This document shows, one piece after another, positions 22,699-23,473 of a stretch of DNA of 23,473 nt (position 1 is the stretch's first letter; the number at the start of each line of letters is the position of its first letter). The position numbers and the translations under genes are program-made. The stretch is from a virus: positions 1 to 23,473 of IMG/VR virus record IMGVR_UViG_3300008450_000468. The stretch is one strand, 5' to 3'. Under the pieces are notes generated by a model. It saw only the letters and a program-made list of their open reading frames with translations, ran no database searches and was not told the DNA's origin.

Positions 22699-23331
22699 AT
22701 GCTTAATAGTAATATACCTAGTTTTAAATGTTTTGTACGGCAATCATACTTTACAAAAAAAGAAAGTGATTCAAACATATTTCATCCATGTTATGCATTT
22801 GGAATACAATCTATTGCCGGTAAAATTTTAACATTTCATATCATGACTGACTATGGCATGTTACGATCTCGTGTTCCAATATCTGAAATATATTTACATC
22901 CTACTGAAATTGATATACCATATCATTATAAACAACTATGGGACTGCTTCGGTAATGATGTAACTGTTACAGAATTTGAGTATTTACAATATAAACGTTG
23001 TCAGGTAATATTACGTGATAAAACATTGGCATGGGCAACATATATGTTTACAATTGACTGGCAACATAATCCTTATAGTAATGAGCCTACTGATTATAAA
23101 TGTGGACATGTATTAGTTGCAGATGATGGCTATTTATTATGTATGCCAAACAATAGAATTTACTGGAAGGACTCGAATTGGGTCACTCGTGATTTTCCAA
23201 TCGATAAAAAAGAAATAAAAGTAGATACCGAGTTACTTAGTACCGAAACTGTTTCAGATCGATGGGTATCCGAGGATACAGATTCATTTTATTATGATAT
23301 AAAAAATGTTACAAAAGATTTGGAAAATTAA
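22699..23331 (+). CDS. Unknown phage protein
   Basis: I do not recognise this 210-residue protein. It is rich in Tyr, Trp, Asp and Ile and looks beta-rich. It has no membrane helix, signal peptide or nucleotide-binding motif. Several blocks look structured: FHIMTDYGMLRSRVPISEIYLHP, given here by its core DYGMLRSRVPISEIY, and WATYMFTIDWQHNPYSNE. The C-terminus is acidic. It starts two bases after the DUF5522-like gene and has no Shine-Dalgarno site, so it probably depends on translation of that gene. A role in nucleotide metabolism would be guesswork. Confidence 0.75.
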   Translation: MLNSNIPSFKCFVRQSYFTKKESDSNIFHPCYAFGIQSIAGKILTFHIMTDYGMLRSRVPISEIYLHPTEIDIPYHYKQLWDCFGNDVTVTEFEYLQYKRCQVILRDKTLAWATYMFTIDWQHNPYSNEPTDYKCGHVLVADDGYLLCMPNNRIYWKDSNWVTRDFPIDKKEIKVDTELLSTETVSDRWVSEDTDSFYYDIKNVTKDLEN

Positions 23332-23340
23332 AAGAAAGAT

Positions 23341-23350
23341 CTTATATTTA
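23341..23350 (+). promoter_or_regulatory. CTTATATTTA motif upstream of last gene
   Basis: This is the third exact copy of the motif seen before the polymerase and SSB genes, here preceded by the same GAT as at 11917. It lies 23 bases before the last ATG. It is a candidate promoter element. Confidence 0.38.
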
Positions 23351-23373
23351 ATTAAATCAAAAAATAATAAGTT

Positions 23374-23473
23374 ATGTTTAAATTCAAAGATGTAGAAGTA
23401 ACCTTCGATATGAAGCAGTTACCGTTTTATGATCAAGAGTATCTTAAAACAATGTGTTATGAAACAGTGAATG
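23374..23473 (+). CDS. Start of an unknown gene, cut by the window end
   Basis: An open frame starts at ATG and runs to the window end without a stop, giving 33 codons. The product begins MFKFKDVEVTFDMKQLPF. A CTTATATTTA motif and an AATAATAAG leader precede it. Too little is visible to name a family. Confidence 0.6.
   Translation, partial: MFKFKDVEVTFDMKQLPFYDQEYLKTMCYETVN

Noticed and set aside
1-23473. tRNA genes, CRISPR arrays, transposons, integrase or attachment sites
   Set aside because: No cloverleaf, regularly spaced repeat, transposase or integrase motif was seen on reading both strands. The gaps are too short to hide most of these.

Overview
The window is a piece of a lytic, contractile-tailed (T4-type, myovirus) phage genome. 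It is AT-rich and densely packed, and every gene I can support lies on the + strand. No integrase, insertion sequence, tRNA, rRNA or CRISPR array was seen. A phage is indicated by the consecutive sheath, tube, tail-chaperone, tape-measure and baseplate genes, followed by a phage replication set: gp32-like SSB, UvsX/RecA-like recombinase, FEN-type 5'-nuclease, DnaB/gp41-like helicase and ribonucleotide reductase. The host cannot be named from the sequence. AGGAG-type ribosome sites and a B12-dependent reductase fit an aquatic Gram-negative bacterium with access to cobalamin, but that is inference.

Layout. 1-2.7 kb: tail sheath and tail tube, closed by a strong terminator. 2.7-4.4 kb: a gp26-like protein overlapped in the +1 frame by a gp51-like reading frame, flanked by two small proteins that resemble each other. 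4.4-11.9 kb: a tape measure and four tail/baseplate proteins, tightly spaced. 11.9-16.0 kb: a mixed accessory block holding a very short family A DNA polymerase, a ferritin, a probable PD-(D/E)XK nuclease-fold protein that overlaps the ferritin gene, and two small unknowns, closed by a second terminator. 16.2-20.6 kb: SSB, recombinase, 5'-nuclease and helicase. 20.7-23.5 kb: class II ribonucleotide reductase, a four-cysteine mini-protein overlapping its stop codon, an unknown protein, and the start of one more gene.

How it works together. The tail genes encode most of a contractile tail: tube on a tape measure, sheath around it, and a baseplate at its tip. The replication genes resemble a T4-style set, but the polymerase here is family A with a decayed proofreading-like domain, and the 5'-nuclease is a separate gene. 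The reductase would supply dNTPs. The ferritin is the most surprising cargo.

The intergenic gaps share an AT-rich motif, ATATTTAT. Twice it follows a terminator by 8-13 bases, so it is probably a phage promoter element. A related motif, CTTATATTTA, precedes the polymerase, the SSB and the last partial gene. No gene-free stretch exceeds 300 bases; the largest gap is 16015-16199.
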